Below are positions 12,144 through 22,609 of a DNA stretch of 64,000 bases, in pieces; within the stretch, counting starts at the first letter, position 1, and every line of letters begins with the position of its first letter. This DNA comes from Vreelandella olivaria (GTDB lineage Bacteria > Pseudomonadota > Gammaproteobacteria > Pseudomonadales > Halomonadaceae): assembly GCA_004295565.1 (NCBI GenBank), contig AP019416.1, forward strand, positions 496,001-560,000, written 5' to 3'. Under the pieces are notes generated by a model, which saw only the letters and a list, made by a program, of their open reading frames with translations, had not been told where the DNA came from and made no database searches. Made by a program: the position numbers and the translations under genes.

Positions 12144-12164
12144 TATAATGAATGCTAGTATAAT
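12144..12164 (+). promoter_or_regulatory. Two tandem TATAAT boxes before pyrH
   Basis: Exact TATAAT hexamers at 12144-12149 and 12159-12164, 15 bases apart, about 90-110 bases before the pyrH start. No convincing -35 box stands 16-18 bases ahead of either. They probably mark one or two pyrH-frr promoters, but this is a weak call. Confidence 0.35.
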
Positions 12165-12254
12165 CAGCCCTGATATAGCTGGTTTTATACACTGGTGTTA
12201 TGCCAAGGGGTTGCCCCGCCTGCCTGTTTACAGGTTTGCCTCAGGAGAGATGCC

Positions 12255-13028
12255 ATGTCGCGTGATGTTCAAGAGCCTACCCCCATGTAGCACCCAGCAA
12301 GGCTGAGGGTTCGAAGTCAAAATACAAACGTATTTTGCTCAAACTGTCTGGCGAAGCGTTAATGGGTGAGCACGATTTTGGTATTGACCCTAAGGTGCTT
12401 GACCGCATGGCGCTGGAGATTGGTCAGCTCGTCGGCATTGGGGGTGCAGGTGGGTATCGTGATTGGCGGTGGTAACTTGTTCCGTGGCGCGGCGCTCAAT
12501 GAAGCGGGTATGGATCGCGTCACCGGTGACCATATGGGTATGCTGGCGACCGTGATGAATGCGCTGGCGATGCGCGATGCCTTAGAGCGCTCCAATATCC
12601 GCTCGCGCGTGATGTCGGCCATCCCCATGAGCGGCGTAGTAGAGCACTATGACCGGCGTACCGCCATTCGCTATTTAACCTCCGGGGACGTCGTGCTGTT
12701 CTCTGCAGGGACAGGTAACCCCTTCTTCACTACCGACTCTGCTGCCTGTTTACGCGGTATTGAGGTAGACGCCGATGTCGTGATCAAAGCGACCAAAGTC
12801 GATGGCGTCTACAATAAAGACCCGGTAAAACATCCAGATGCGGTGAAGTACGACCAGCTCTCTTACGACGACGCCCTGGATCAAAAATTGGGCGTTATGG
12901 ATTTGACCGCTATCTGCCTGGTACGTGACCATAATATGCCGGTGCGGGTATTTGATATGAATAAGCCTGGTGCCCTACTGAACATGGTGGTAGGGGGCAA
13001 GGAAGGCACGCTGATATACAGAGGGTAA
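12255..13028 (+). CDS. pyrH: UMP kinase, two frame breaks
   Basis: Phosphorylates UMP to UDP in pyrimidine synthesis. Motifs: [53 protein letters not shown]. Joined length about 257 aa. Breaks: about 12284 (CCCCC for CCCCCC, joining [10 protein letters not shown] to the main frame) and about 12441 (GGGGG for GGGG, to read VGIGVQVGIV). Start ATG 12255 has AGGAGAG upstream and gives an N-terminal extension of about 20 residues before the conserved KYKRILLK; a later start is possible but lacks a ribosome site. frr follows after 4 bases. Confidence 0.94.
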
Positions 13029-13032
13029 TGAC

Positions 13033-13590
13033 GTGATCAACGATATTAAGAAAGATGCCGAATCGCGCATGAAGAAAAGCGTTGAGGCGCTGCATAGCAA
13101 CTTCAATAAAATTCGTACCGGTCGTGCTCACCCGAGCATTTTAGACGCGGTTACCGTGGACTATTACGGCAGCCAGGTACCGCTTAGCCAAGTGGCTTCA
13201 GTCAACGTTGAAGACGCCCGCACGCTGACGATTGCGCCGTGGGAACAGGGCATGGTGCAGAAGATCGAAAAGGCCATCATGACCTCTGATCTGGGTTTGA
13301 ACCCGGCCAGTGCTGGCAACGTGATCCGTGTGCCGATGCCCATGCTCACCGAAGAGACGCGCAAAGGCTACATCAAGCAGGCCCGCAGCGAAGCTGAAAA
13401 TGCCCGCGTTGCCGTGCGTAACGTACGCCGCGACGCCAACGGTGATTTCAAATCGTTGCTAAAAGAAAAAGAGATCACCGAAGACGATCAGCGTGAAGGC
13501 GAAGACGCGATTCAAAAGCTGACCGACAAATATATTGCTGAAATCGATAAGGCGCTAACTGCAAAAGAGCAGGATCTCATGCAGGTATAA
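13033..13590 (+). CDS. frr: Ribosome recycling factor
   Basis: Splits post-termination ribosomes together with EF-G. 185 residues and intact, one of the few uninterrupted genes here. Start is GTG 13033 ([13 protein letters not shown]). Family segments: [47 protein letters not shown] and [13 protein letters not shown]. Close spacing to pyrH indicates one transcript. Confidence 0.97.
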   Translation: MINDIKKDAESRMKKSVEALHSNFNKIRTGRAHPSILDAVTVDYYGSQVPLSQVASVNVEDARTLTIAPWEQGMVQKIEKAIMTSDLGLNPASAGNVIRVPMPMLTEETRKGYIKQARSEAENARVAVRNVRRDANGDFKSLLKEKEITEDDQREGEDAIQKLTDKYIAEIDKALTAKEQDLMQV

Positions 13591-13610
13591 ACCTGTGCTT
13601 TATTCAGCCG

Positions 13611-13634
13611 CGGGCAGCTTAGGCTGCCCGTTTT
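13611..13634 (+). terminator. Terminator after frr
   Basis: CGGGCAGC-TTAG-GCTGCCCG followed by TTTT (13631-13634): 8-bp stem, 4-base loop and a short U tract, 20 bases after the frr stop and 50 bases before uppS. Probably a partial terminator within the cluster. Confidence 0.8.
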
Positions 13635-13683
13635 GCCACACTCTGGCTGGTTTTTTTATGACTGATCTTTGGTGCGAGAATCC

Positions 13684-14471
13684 ATGACGTCACCGCAGCT
13701 TCCTGAAAAACAGCCGGACGATGCCAGTGCGTCTTCTCTGGCCGGGGAAGCCCCGCCGTCTCATGTTGCCATCATTATGGATGGCAATAACCGCTGGGCG
13801 CGTGCGCGCGGGCTTTCGGGGTGCGCGGGCACCGGGCCGGAGTGGAAACCGTGCGTGCGGTGATTCAGCGGGCCGCCGAGCGCGAAGTGCAAACGCTCAG
13901 CCTGTTTGCGTTTTCCAGTGAGAATTGGAAGCGCCCAGCCGCAGAGGTTAACGCCTTGATGGAGCTTTTTTTGATGGCGCTAAAGCGCGAAGTCAAAAAG
14001 CTCAACGAGCGTAACGTGCGCCTCTCGATCATTGGTGAACAGCGGGGCTTTTCCCACGCTATCCAGAAGCATATTCAGCGTGCTGAAGCGTTAACCGCAG
14101 GCAACACGGGTATGCATTTGGTGATTGCCGCTAACTATGGGGGGCAGTGGGATATAGCGCGTGCGGCACGCACGCTCGCCGAACAGGTGGCGGCTGGCGA
14201 GTTATCACCTGCGGAGATCGACGAGGCGTGTTTTGACACCGCAATGGGGGTTGAAGACGTACCGCCGGTGGATCTGTGCATACGCACCAGCGGTGAGCAG
14301 CGGCTATCCAACTTTATGCTTTGGCAGTTGGCCTATGCTGAACTGCACTTTTCCCCGCTGCTATGGCCCGACTTCGGTGCGGAGGCGTTTGACGCGGCAT
14401 TAAACGACTTCTGTCAGCGCCGTCGTCGCTTTGGCATGACGGACGAACAAATAGAGGCGCAGGGTGCTTAA
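13684..14471 (+). CDS. uppS: Undecaprenyl diphosphate synthase, one frame break
   Basis: cis-Prenyltransferase that makes the C55 lipid carrier for peptidoglycan and O-antigen. Motifs: IIMDGNNRWA (catalytic Asp), GHRAGVETVR, FSSENWKRP and CIRTSGEQRLSNF. About 263 aa. The break at about 13820 is GGGG for GGGGG within LSGVRGHRAG. ATG 13684 is chosen; a GTG at 13669 would add five residues. The gene end overlaps the GTG start of cdsA by 8 bases. Confidence 0.95.
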
Positions 14472-15293
14472 ACAGCGGATTATCACCGCAGCCTGGCTGG
14501 CACCCCTGGTGCTGGCTGGCCTGTTTGGATTAGACGGCGGCGCATTCGCGCTATTTACGGCGTTGATGGTGCTGCTTGCCACCTGGGAGTGGGCCAATCT
14601 GGCGGGTGTTACCCGCACGGGGCAGCGCGTTCAGCTGGTGGCCGGGATGGCGGTGTTGATGCTGGCCATGTGGTTGACCGGAGCCGCCACGTCGATATGG
14701 CCGCTTTGGGTTTCCGCCGCTGGCTGGCTGGTGAATCTCTATTGGGTTACCCGCTACCCCGCTTCAGGTAGCCAGTGGCAGGCCACTGGGCGGCGGTTGG
14801 CGATGGGCCTATGGGTGCTATTGCCCTGCTGGGTGGGGTTTAACGTTCTGCGTGACATTGGAATGGCCTGGCTGCTGTTTGTGCTGCTGCTGGTTTGGAG
14901 TGCGGATATTGGCGCCTACTTTGTAGGACGACTCTGGGGTAGCGCAAATTGGCTCCCCACGTGAGCCCGGGCAAATCATGGGAGGGCGTATTCGGTGGCT
15001 TGGCGGCGACCGCGATTCTGGCCATCCTGTTTGCGCTGTGGCTGCCGCTGAACCTGGTCGGCGGGATTACCCTGGTACTCGTCACCGCCGTGGTCACCCT
15101 GGCTTCTGTGCTAGGGGATCTACTGGAAAGTATGCTCAAGCGCTATCGCAATATCAAAGATTCGAGCCAGTTGCTCCCCGGCCACGGCGGGGTGTTGGAT
15201 CGCATTGATAGCCTCACCGCAGCGATTCCGCTGTTTGCGCTGTTCTATGTGGAAGTGCTGGTTCAAGTGTTTGCTCAGGTGCCGCCGCTATGA
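14464..15293 (+). CDS. cdsA: Phosphatidate cytidylyltransferase, one frame break
   Basis: Inner-membrane enzyme making CDP-diacylglycerol, the precursor of all phospholipids. Several hydrophobic segments fill the first 150 residues; the C-terminal signature [13 protein letters not shown] is present together with [12 protein letters not shown]. About 276 aa. Break at about 14941 (one G lost) within [14 protein letters not shown]. Start GTG 14464 ([14 protein letters not shown]) lies inside the end of uppS; the TGA stop overlaps the dxr ATG. Confidence 0.94.
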
Positions 15294-16500
15294 GTCAATA
15301 CGCTAACCAGCCCACGGCTATGCAGCGCGTGACGGTACTTGGGTCGACAGGCTCTGTGGGCACCAGCACGCTGGATGTGATTGGTCGCCACCCTGACCGC
15401 TATAGCGTCCATGCTCTGACCGCACACACTTTCCAAAGAGGCCTGCTAGCGCAGTGCCTGGCGCACCGCCCCGCGGTAGCTGTATTAGCTGATGAAGCCG
15501 ATGCCGCTTGGCTGCGCGAGGAGCTTAAGCGAGCGGGCCAACCCACCGAAGTGAGTGCAGGCCCGCAGGCGCTGTGTGATGTCGCCCGAGAGGCGAGCGT
15601 CGACTGCGTAATGGCCGCTATTGTGGGTGCCGCGGGCTTGCTGCCTGCTCTCGCCGCCGCGGAAGCAGGCAAACGGGTGCTACTGGCCAATAAAGAGGCG
15701 CTGGTGATGAGCGGCGCGCTCTTTATGGAAGCGGTTTTGCACTCTGGTGCCACATTGCTGCCGATAGATTCCGAACATAATGCCATTTATCAGTGTCTAC
15801 CTGCGGAGCATCGCGGCGGGCTTGCCAAACACGGCGTTCGACAACTGCTGCTAACGGCCTCTGGGGGGCCGTTTCGTACCTGGAGCCAGGCGGATATCAA
15901 CAATGTCACTCCCGAACAGGCCTGCGCTCACCCGAACTGGTCGATGGGGCGTAAGATATCGGTGGATAGTGCCACGCTGATGAACAAAGGGTTGGAGTTG
16001 ATCGAAGCTTGCTGGTTATTTGACGCTACTCCTGAGCAGATCCAAGTGGTAGTCCACCCCCAAAGCGTGATTCACTCCATGGCGGCGTATCACGATGGTT
16101 CTGTGATTGCCCAGCTGGGTAATCCAGATATGCGTACACCGATTGCCTATGGGCTTGCTTGGCCGGAGCGCATTGACGCTGGCGTTGAAACCCTTGACCT
16201 TTTTCAGGTGGCACGGCTCGATTTTGAAGCCCCGATGAAGTCCGTTTCCCCTGTCTGGGGCTTGCCCGCGACGCGATGCGACAGGGCGGTATGGCACCTG
16301 TTGTGCTCAACGCCGCTAATGAAATCGCTGTAGACGCCTTTCTGCAGCGCCGGATCGGCTTTACGGCGATTGGACAACTGGTGGCCGACGTCCTATCGCG
16401 CCCCTATCAAGGCCGGGTCGACAGCCTGGACAGTGTATTGGCAACCGATCGATGGGCGCGGCAGCAGGCGTTTGAACTGATAACAAGGTGGTCCGCTTAA
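15290..16500 (+). CDS. dxr: 1-Deoxy-D-xylulose-5-phosphate reductoisomerase, one frame break
   Basis: NADPH-dependent second step of the MEP isoprenoid pathway. Motifs: [16 protein letters not shown] (NADPH binding), [15 protein letters not shown] and [15 protein letters not shown] around the metal ligands and active site, [12 protein letters not shown] near the C-terminus. About 403 aa. Break at about 16250 (TTT for TTTT, to read [11 protein letters not shown]). The ATG overlaps the cdsA stop (ATGA), so translation is coupled. Confidence 0.95.
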
Positions 16501-16545
16501 GCATTCGATGAGTTGGTCGTTAGTGCAGGGCGTTAAGGAGTGAAT

Positions 16546-17904
16546 GTGGGCCTAATACAGAATATTTTAGCGGTCATCGTGGTGTTGGGCCTGTTAGTGA
16601 CCTTCCACGAGTTTGGCCACTTTTGGGTGGCAAGGCGCTGTGGTGTCAAAGTGCTGCGTTTTTCGGTGGGCTTTGGCAAGCCACTATGGTCGCGGATTGA
16701 TCGCCAGGGTACCGAATTTGCCATAGCCGCCATTCCATTGGGTGGCTATGTCAAAATGCTCGATGAGCGTGAGGCACCGGTGCCGGAAGAGCAGCTCGAT
16801 CAGGCGTTTAACCGCAAGACCGTTTGGCAGCGCATTGCGATTGTGGCGGCAGGGCCTATTGCTAACTTTTTACTGGCGATCGTGGCTTATTGGGTGCTGT
16901 TCGTGGCGGGAACCACGGTGGTATCGCCAATGGTGGGCAGTGTTGCGCCTGACTCCCCCGGCCGCCGAGGCCGGGCTCTCCAATGGGGATGAAATTGTCG
17001 CCATTCAGGGCGATGAGATGCGCTCTTGGGAGGATGTTAACCTCAAGCTGGTGTCGATTATTGGCTTCAGCGGAGAGTTGGATATCGACGCCCGCCCTGA
17101 AGGCGCGAGCGACCCACAGCGCTTTGGGTTGTCGGTGACTGATTATTTGGTGCGCCAGGATCCGCCTCAGCCGTTGCAAACACTGGGTATTACCCCGTGG
17201 CAGCCTGAGTTTCCAGCCATTTTAGGCCAGGTCGTGAGCGGGAGGCCGCCGAACAGGCAGGCCTGAAAGCTGGCGATAAGATGGTGGCGATTAATGGCGA
17301 ACCGGTGGATGATTGGATGCACTTCGTTAATATGGTGCGCAGTAGTCCCGGTGCAACGCTGCGGCTCACCTATGAGCGAAATGGGGAGCAGTCGAGTGTT
17401 GACTTAACCCCCAGGCGTAACCGTTTGGACACCGGGGTTGAGATTGGTTATATCGGCGCAGGCGCTGAGCAGGTCGAGTGGCCAGCAGAGTTCCAGCGTG
17501 AGATCCGTTACGGGCCTATTGAAGCGGTAGGTCAGGCTGTTTCGCGCACTGGAGCGATGACGCTCTTGACCTTAGATGCCATTCGCAAAATGTTTGTGGG
17601 GCTTATCTCGCCTTCCAATTTGTCCGGGCCAATCACCATTGCCCAGGTCTCGGGTGATTCTGCCCGTGCGGGTATGGAAGCGTTTATTGGTTTTCTAGCG
17701 TATCTTTCTATCAGCCTTGGGGTGCTTAACTTACTACCCATCCCGGTGCTCGATGGTGGCCACTTGCTTTATTATTTTATGGAGGTGGTACGTGGACGGC
17801 CAGTATCCGAAAGAACCCAAGCCGTAGGATTGCGCATAGGGCTTGCCATGGTCGGCACCCTGATGTTGATGGCCCTCTATTTTGATCTGATGCGCCTGTG
17901 GTAA
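16546..17904 (+). CDS. rseP: RseP site-2 intramembrane metalloprotease, two frame breaks
   Basis: Inner-membrane zinc protease that cleaves the anti-sigma factor RseA and remnant signal peptides. Zinc motif TFHEFGHF lies in the first membrane helix and LDGGHL in a late one; two PDZ domains lie between (about residues 130-210 and 225-300). About 452 aa. Breaks: about 16957 (CCCCC for CCCC, to read PDSPAAEAGL) and about 17241 (one G lost, to read [13 protein letters not shown]). GTG 16546 is chosen because AAGGAG (16535-16540) sits 5 bases ahead; an in-frame GTG at 16540 overlaps that site. bamA follows, the usual envelope-stress grouping. Confidence 0.95.
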
Positions 17905-18004
17905 TGACGCGTGTAGCGCGCAGGATGCCTTGTCATCTGCCTGCACAAATGTATATGGTGCCTTTCTGGAATGAACGGCAGACCAACGCGAGCGAATTGA
18001 CTGC

Positions 18005-20356
18005 ATGAAAATCAAGACCCTTGGAATGGCGGCACTCTTGCTGGCAGGCGCCAGCGGCGCCCAAGCACAATCCTTTGATGTTTCAGACATTCGAGTGGAA
18101 GGACTGCAGCGGGTATCCGCCGCCTCGGTCTTCAATGCATTTCCGGTCAGTGCCAATGACCGCGTCAGCGAACAGCAGCTGGCTGCCGCTGCTCGCGATC
18201 TCTTTGCAACGGGACTGTTTGACGATGTTTCGTTAGCACGCGAAGGCGATGTGCTGGTTATTCAGGTCGTTGAGCGGCCGACCATTGCGCGGCTTCAGAT
18301 CAGCGGCAACGACCAGATCTCCGAAGAGGACTTGCGCAATGGTTTGCGTGAATCAGGGCTCTCCGAAGGTCAGGTACTGGAGCTCTCTACACTGGAAGAG
18401 ATACAGCGCGAGCTGGAGGGCGTCTATCAGTCTCAAGGTCGCTACAGCGCCAGCATCGATACCGAAGTGGAAGAGGTCGATGAGGGCCGGGTGCAGGTCA
18501 ATATCAATATCAACGAAGGCGAAGTGGCCAAGATCCGCCAAATCAATATCGTTGGTAACGAAGCCTTTGATGATGAGACGCTGCGTGGCGTGTTTGAGTT
18601 AAATGATCGGCCAGGACGCTTTTTCGGCTGGTTCTCTAGCGACGAGTACTCCCGTGAAGCGCTTTCCGGTGATATTGAGCGGCTGCGTTCATTCTACCTG
18701 GATCGCGGCTACGTCAACTTCGACGTTACCTCGACGCAGGTGTCGATTGGCCCTGAAAAGTCCGAAATCTTTATTACTCTGAACGTTGATGAGGGTGCCC
18801 AGTACCGGGTTGGCAACATCCGTTTCGCAGGTGATCTACAGATCAGCGAAAATGAAGCCCGCCAACTACTCACCGTCAAAGAGGGGGAGATTTTTTCCCG
18901 TGGTGATGTGAATACCTCAACGGAAGCCCTGCGCCAGCGTTTAGGTGCCGAGGGCTTCGCCTTTGCAGATATTCAGGGCGTGCCTGAAATAGCAGAGGAT
19001 GGTGAAACGGTCGATCTGGTGATTGCCGTCAATCCCGGTGAGCGCGCCTATGTACGCCGTATCGAGTTTTACGGTAATACCACCACTCAGGATGAAGTGC
19101 TGCGGCGTGAGATGATTCAGTTGGAGGGCGCACCCGCTTCCACAGAAGCCATTACCCAATCGCGTCAGCGTCTTGAACGGTTGGGCTTCTTTAGCCAAGT
19201 AGAAGTAGATACTCAGTCAGTGCCTGGCGAACCGGATTTGCTTGACGTGACTTATAACGTCGAAGAGCAGCCCTCGGGCTCAGTCTCGGCAAGCGTTGGT
19301 TTCTCCCAGAGTGCTGGGGTTATTTACGGTGTAGGGTTATCGCAGAATAACTTCCTGGGTACCGGTAATCGCGTCAACGTAGGCGCTCAGCGCAGTGATA
19401 CGTTTACCAGCGTTAACTTTGGGTTCACCGACCCCTACTGGACGCTGGATGGCATTTCTCGCGGCTACAATGTGTTCTACCGCGAAACCGATTACGCCGA
19501 TTCGGATATTTCAACCTTCTCGACGGATGCCTACGGCGCCGGTATCAACTTTGGTTATCCCATTAGCGAGCTGTCGCGGCTTAACTTTGGGGCCAGCGTT
19601 GAAGACCTGACGGTGAAAACCTACTTCGACACAGCCTCAGAAATTCGTCGCTATGTGGAAGATCAGGGCGAAGATGCGCAAAGCCTGAAGTTGACCGCCA
19701 GCTGGACACGCAACAACCTCAACCGCGGTATCATGCCCACCGATGGTAACTATCAGCGTTTATCGCTGGAAACCGGCGCGCCGGGCAGCGATTCTGAGTA
19801 CTACAAGCTGCGTGCACGGGCGCAGCAGCTCTTCCCGATTAACGATGATGAGACCTGGGCATTCAAGTTTACCGGCAACGTTGGCTATGCCGATACGCTG
19901 GGCGGCAACGATCCATTCCCCTTCTATGAAAACTTCTACGCGGGCGGTCTTGGTTCGGTACGCGGCTTCACGTCGAATACGCTTGGCCAGCGCACCACGC
20001 CAGCAACCGAAGGTGGCCGTGACCGTACGCTGGGCGGTAACGTTTCAGTAGAAGGTAGCGCCGAGATCATTTTCCCGCTGCCCTTTGTTGAAAATCAGCG
20101 CGCGCTGCAAACATCGCTGTTCCTGGATGGCGGTAACACCTTCCTGACCTCTTGCTACGATGTGCTGGATGAAGATGCTGGGCGTCAGCAGTGCAACTCC
20201 GGCGTTGATCTAGGCGATTTGCGCTACAGCGCCGGTATTGGTCTCTCTTGGCTGACACCGGTAGGCCCGCTGACCTTTAGCGTTGCTGAGCCATTGAACG
20301 ATAAGAGCGGTGACGACACTCAGTTCTTCCAGTTCTCATTAGGACAAACGTTCTAA
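18005..20356 (+). CDS. bamA: Outer-membrane protein assembly factor BamA
   Basis: Core of the BAM complex that inserts beta-barrel proteins. 783 residues, intact. Signal peptide residues 1-22 (cleavage after GAQA-Q), then five POTRA domains (about 24-345; the first starts FDVSDIRVEGLQRV) and a 16-strand barrel with the conserved loop-6 SVRGF motif. The chain ends with Phe, as outer-membrane proteins do. It follows rseP by 100 bases; I found no clear sigma-E promoter there, so expression from the upstream run is likely. Confidence 0.97.
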   Translation: MKIKTLGMAALLLAGASGAQAQSFDVSDIRVEGLQRVSAASVFNAFPVSANDRVSEQQLAAAARDLFATGLFDDVSLAREGDVLVIQVVERPTIARLQISGNDQISEEDLRNGLRESGLSEGQVLELSTLEEIQRELEGVYQSQGRYSASIDTEVEEVDEGRVQVNININEGEVAKIRQINIVGNEAFDDETLRGVFELNDRPGRFFGWFSSDEYSREALSGDIERLRSFYLDRGYVNFDVTSTQVSIGPEKSEIFITLNVDEGAQYRVGNIRFAGDLQISENEARQLLTVKEGEIFSRGDVNTSTEALRQRLGAEGFAFADIQGVPEIAEDGETVDLVIAVNPGERAYVRRIEFYGNTTTQDEVLRREMIQLEGAPASTEAITQSRQRLERLGFFSQVEVDTQSVPGEPDLLDVTYNVEEQPSGSVSASVGFSQSAGVIYGVGLSQNNFLGTGNRVNVGAQRSDTFTSVNFGFTDPYWTLDGISRGYNVFYRETDYADSDISTFSTDAYGAGINFGYPISELSRLNFGASVEDLTVKTYFDTASEIRRYVEDQGEDAQSLKLTASWTRNNLNRGIMPTDGNYQRLSLETGAPGSDSEYYKLRARAQQLFPINDDETWAFKFTGNVGYADTLGGNDPFPFYENFYAGGLGSVRGFTSNTLGQRTTPATEGGRDRTLGGNVSVEGSAEIIFPLPFVENQRALQTSLFLDGGNTFLTSCYDVLDEDAGRQQCNSGVDLGDLRYSAGIGLSWLTPVGPLTFSVAEPLNDKSGDDTQFFQFSLGQTF

Positions 20357-20431
20357 AGGGCAGTCGTGCTAATTTTGCTAGACCGCGTGCCATGGTGGCG
20401 CGCGGCTGGCGTGACCTAAGGAGATAGTAGG

Positions 20432-20932
20432 ATGCGTAAACTGACAGCGGTGGTATGCCTGTTGGGCGCGATGATTTTGCCCGCTCACGCCGCAGAAGTC
20501 GCGGTGTTGGACTGGCGAGCAGCATTGATGAATACCCAGTCTGCACAGGCGTCAATGAGTACTCTGGAAGGGCAGATCGGCAATCAGCAGCGGGAGGCGC
20601 AAAACCTGGGTAATGAGTTGCAGCAACTTCAGCAGCGTTTGCAGAACGAAGGCGAAACCATGGCCCAGTCTCAGCGTGAGTCGCTGATTAGCGAACTACA
20701 AGAGAAGGGTAGCCGTTTTGAGCAGCTTCGCCGGGAAGTCATGCAGGCCCAGCAGCGCTCCGAACAGCAGTTTTTGGAAAGCGCTGAACCGAAGTTGGAG
20801 CAAGCCGTTGCACAGGTGCTGGAACGTCACGGTATTGATGTACTGGTTGAGCCCCAGGGCGTACTGCACTCCGGTGTGGATCTGCCCAATGTGACCGATG
20901 AAGTCACGCAGATTTTTGATACCTTGAACTAA
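20432..20932 (+). CDS. skp: Skp/OmpH periplasmic chaperone
   Basis: 166 residues, intact. Signal peptide of 20 residues (ends LPAHA), then EVAVLDWRAALMNTQSAQ, which matches the Skp/OmpH start, followed by a long Gln/Glu-rich helical arm (residues 45-120, coiled coil) and a C-terminal LERHGIDVLVEPQGVLH. Skp trimers hold unfolded outer-membrane proteins for delivery to BamA, its neighbour here. Start ATG 20432 is preceded by AAGGAGA. Confidence 0.93.
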   Translation: MRKLTAVVCLLGAMILPAHAAEVAVLDWRAALMNTQSAQASMSTLEGQIGNQQREAQNLGNELQQLQQRLQNEGETMAQSQRESLISELQEKGSRFEQLRREVMQAQQRSEQQFLESAEPKLEQAVAQVLERHGIDVLVEPQGVLHSGVDLPNVTDEVTQIFDTLN

Positions 20933-20945
20933 ATTTAAACGATGA

Positions 20946-20968
20946 TTGGTGTGGCCAAGCCACACCAA
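20946..20968 (+). other. Perfect 10-bp hairpin between skp and lpxD
   Basis: TTGGTGTGGC-CAA-GCCACACCAA. There is no U tract after it, and lpxD starts only 17 bases downstream, so it looks more like an mRNA-processing or stability element than a terminator. Confidence 0.55.
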
Positions 20969-20985
20969 AGCTTCCCTGGGCTCCC

Positions 20986-22028
20986 ATGACGCACGCTTCT
21001 CATCACCTCACCCTCGCAGACATTGCGCGCCAACTGGGCGTTACCGTTAGCGGCAACGCCCAGCAGCGGATACGTGGCTTGGCGACGCTAAAAGAAGCGC
21101 AGCCGGATCAAGTCGCTTTCCTGGCCAACCGTGCCTATCTGAAAGATTTGGCGACGACCAAGGCGGCAGCGGTATTGCTGCACCCGGAGCATGGCAAACA
21201 CTGCCCGGTAGCGCGTCTGGAAATCGATAACCCGTACTTGGGCTATGCCAAGCTATCGCAGCTGTTTGACCCGCTGCCTGCCCGTGACATCGTCGGTATC
21301 CACCCCACTGCGGTAGTGGCAGAGGATGCTCAAATAGGCGCCGGTGTCTGTATTCAAGCGCACGCCGTGATTGAAGCGGGTGCGGTGTTGGGCGACCGCG
21401 TAGTGATTGGGGCAGGGAGCGTGGTGGGGGCCGACAGCATTATCGGTGAAGCAACGCGCCTGCACGCCAATGTCACTGTCTGCCATGGGGTGGTGGTGGG
21501 TAAGCGAGTCATCCTGCAAAGCGGCTGTGTCATCGGCGGTGACGGGTTTGGTTTCGCCCATGACGGTGCTGGATGGCATAAAATTGCCCAGTTGGGGGCG
21601 TGGTGCTAGGCGATGATGTTGAGGTGGGGAGCTGCTCCAGCATTGATCGTGGCGCGCTGGGTGATACGGTGATTGGCAATGACGTCAAAATTGATAGTCA
21701 GGTGCAAATCGCCCATAACGTCATTATTGGTGACCACAGCGCCTTAGCGGGTTGTGTCGGTATTGCTGGCTCTACCAAGGTTGGTAAGCACTGTATGCTG
21801 GGTGGCGGCGTTGGTTTGTCCGGCCATTTGACGATTTGTGATAGCGTTCAGGTAACAGGAATGAGTTTAGTAACGAACTCAATCCATGAGCCAGGGGTCT
21901 ACTCCTCCGGAACCGGCGCTATGGCCAATAGCCAGTGGCGTAAGAACGCGGTGCGTTTTAAACAGCTTGATGACATCGCTAAGCGCCTAGCCAGATTGGA
22001 AAAAAACAGCGTGATTAATGAGTGCTGA
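20986..22028 (+). CDS. lpxD: UDP-3-O-(3-hydroxyacyl)glucosamine N-acyltransferase, one frame break
   Basis: Third step of lipid A synthesis. An N-terminal uridine-binding domain (about residues 1-100) is followed by hexapeptide repeats of a left-handed beta helix ([20 protein letters not shown] and on) and a C-terminal helix. The catalytic-His segment [17 protein letters not shown] is present. Joined length about 347 aa. Break at about 21597 (GGGGG for GGGGGG, to read [16 protein letters not shown]). Confidence 0.95.
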
Positions 22029-22050
22029 TTGAATTTTGCCGGCTGCTGTT

Positions 22051-22078
22051 TTGAGGCTAGATGGCGGCAGGGTATAAT
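22051..22078 (+). promoter_or_regulatory. Sigma70-type promoter before fabZ
   Basis: TTGAGG (22051-22056), 16-base spacer, then a perfect TATAAT (22073-22078). It lies in the 137-base gap between lpxD and fabZ and would give the fabZ-lpxA-lpxB-rnhB segment its own promoter inside the larger cluster. Confidence 0.65.
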
Positions 22079-22165
22079 CTCAGCCTTTTAATCAGCGGAC
22101 GTGCTGGTATTTGCCTGGCTCTCTTGAGGAGTACATCAGGCGTTTTTATTTTAGAGGTCGCTACG

Positions 22166-22609
22166 ATGGTTATGGATATCAATGAAATTCGCGAGTACTT
22201 GCCCCACCGCTACCCGTTTTTGCTGGTGGATCGAGTAACGCAACTCACCATCGGTGAATCCATCGTTGCGTACAAGAATGTCAGCATCAACGAGCCGTTC
22301 TTCAACGGCCATTTCCCGCATCACCCGATCATGCCTGGTGTGCTGGTGATTGAAGCGCTGGCCCAGGTATGCGGCATTCTCGGCTTTAAAACGGTCAATA
22401 AACTGCCTGCCGATGGCTATGTATATTACCTCGTAGGCACTGACAAAGTGCGCTTTAAGCGCCCGGTAATGCCGGGTGACAAGCTCACCCTAGAGGCCGA
22501 TGTGATTAAAGGTAAACGCGGTATTTGGAAATTCGCCTGCCGTGCCTCGGTTGACGGTGAGCTGGCCTGCGAAGCGGAAATTATTTGTGCCGAGAGGAAG
22601 GTGGCTTGA
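22166..22609 (+). CDS. fabZ: 3-Hydroxyacyl-ACP dehydratase FabZ
   Basis: Dehydrates 3-hydroxyacyl-ACP in fatty-acid elongation; hot-dog fold. 147 residues, intact. Motifs: [28 protein letters not shown] (catalytic His) and VIEALAQ (catalytic Glu). Start ATG 22166 ([14 protein letters not shown]) has AGAGG upstream; a frame open from 22061 is a false extension. Adjacent to lpxA as usual: both draw on the 3-hydroxyacyl-ACP pool. Confidence 0.96.
   Translation: MVMDINEIREYLPHRYPFLLVDRVTQLTIGESIVAYKNVSINEPFFNGHFPHHPIMPGVLVIEALAQVCGILGFKTVNKLPADGYVYYLVGTDKVRFKRPVMPGDKLTLEADVIKGKRGIWKFACRASVDGELACEAEIICAERKVA

Noticed and set aside
12121-12164. Strong pyrH promoter
   Set aside because: Two exact -10 boxes exist but no acceptable -35 at 16-18 bases; kept only as a weak regulatory call.
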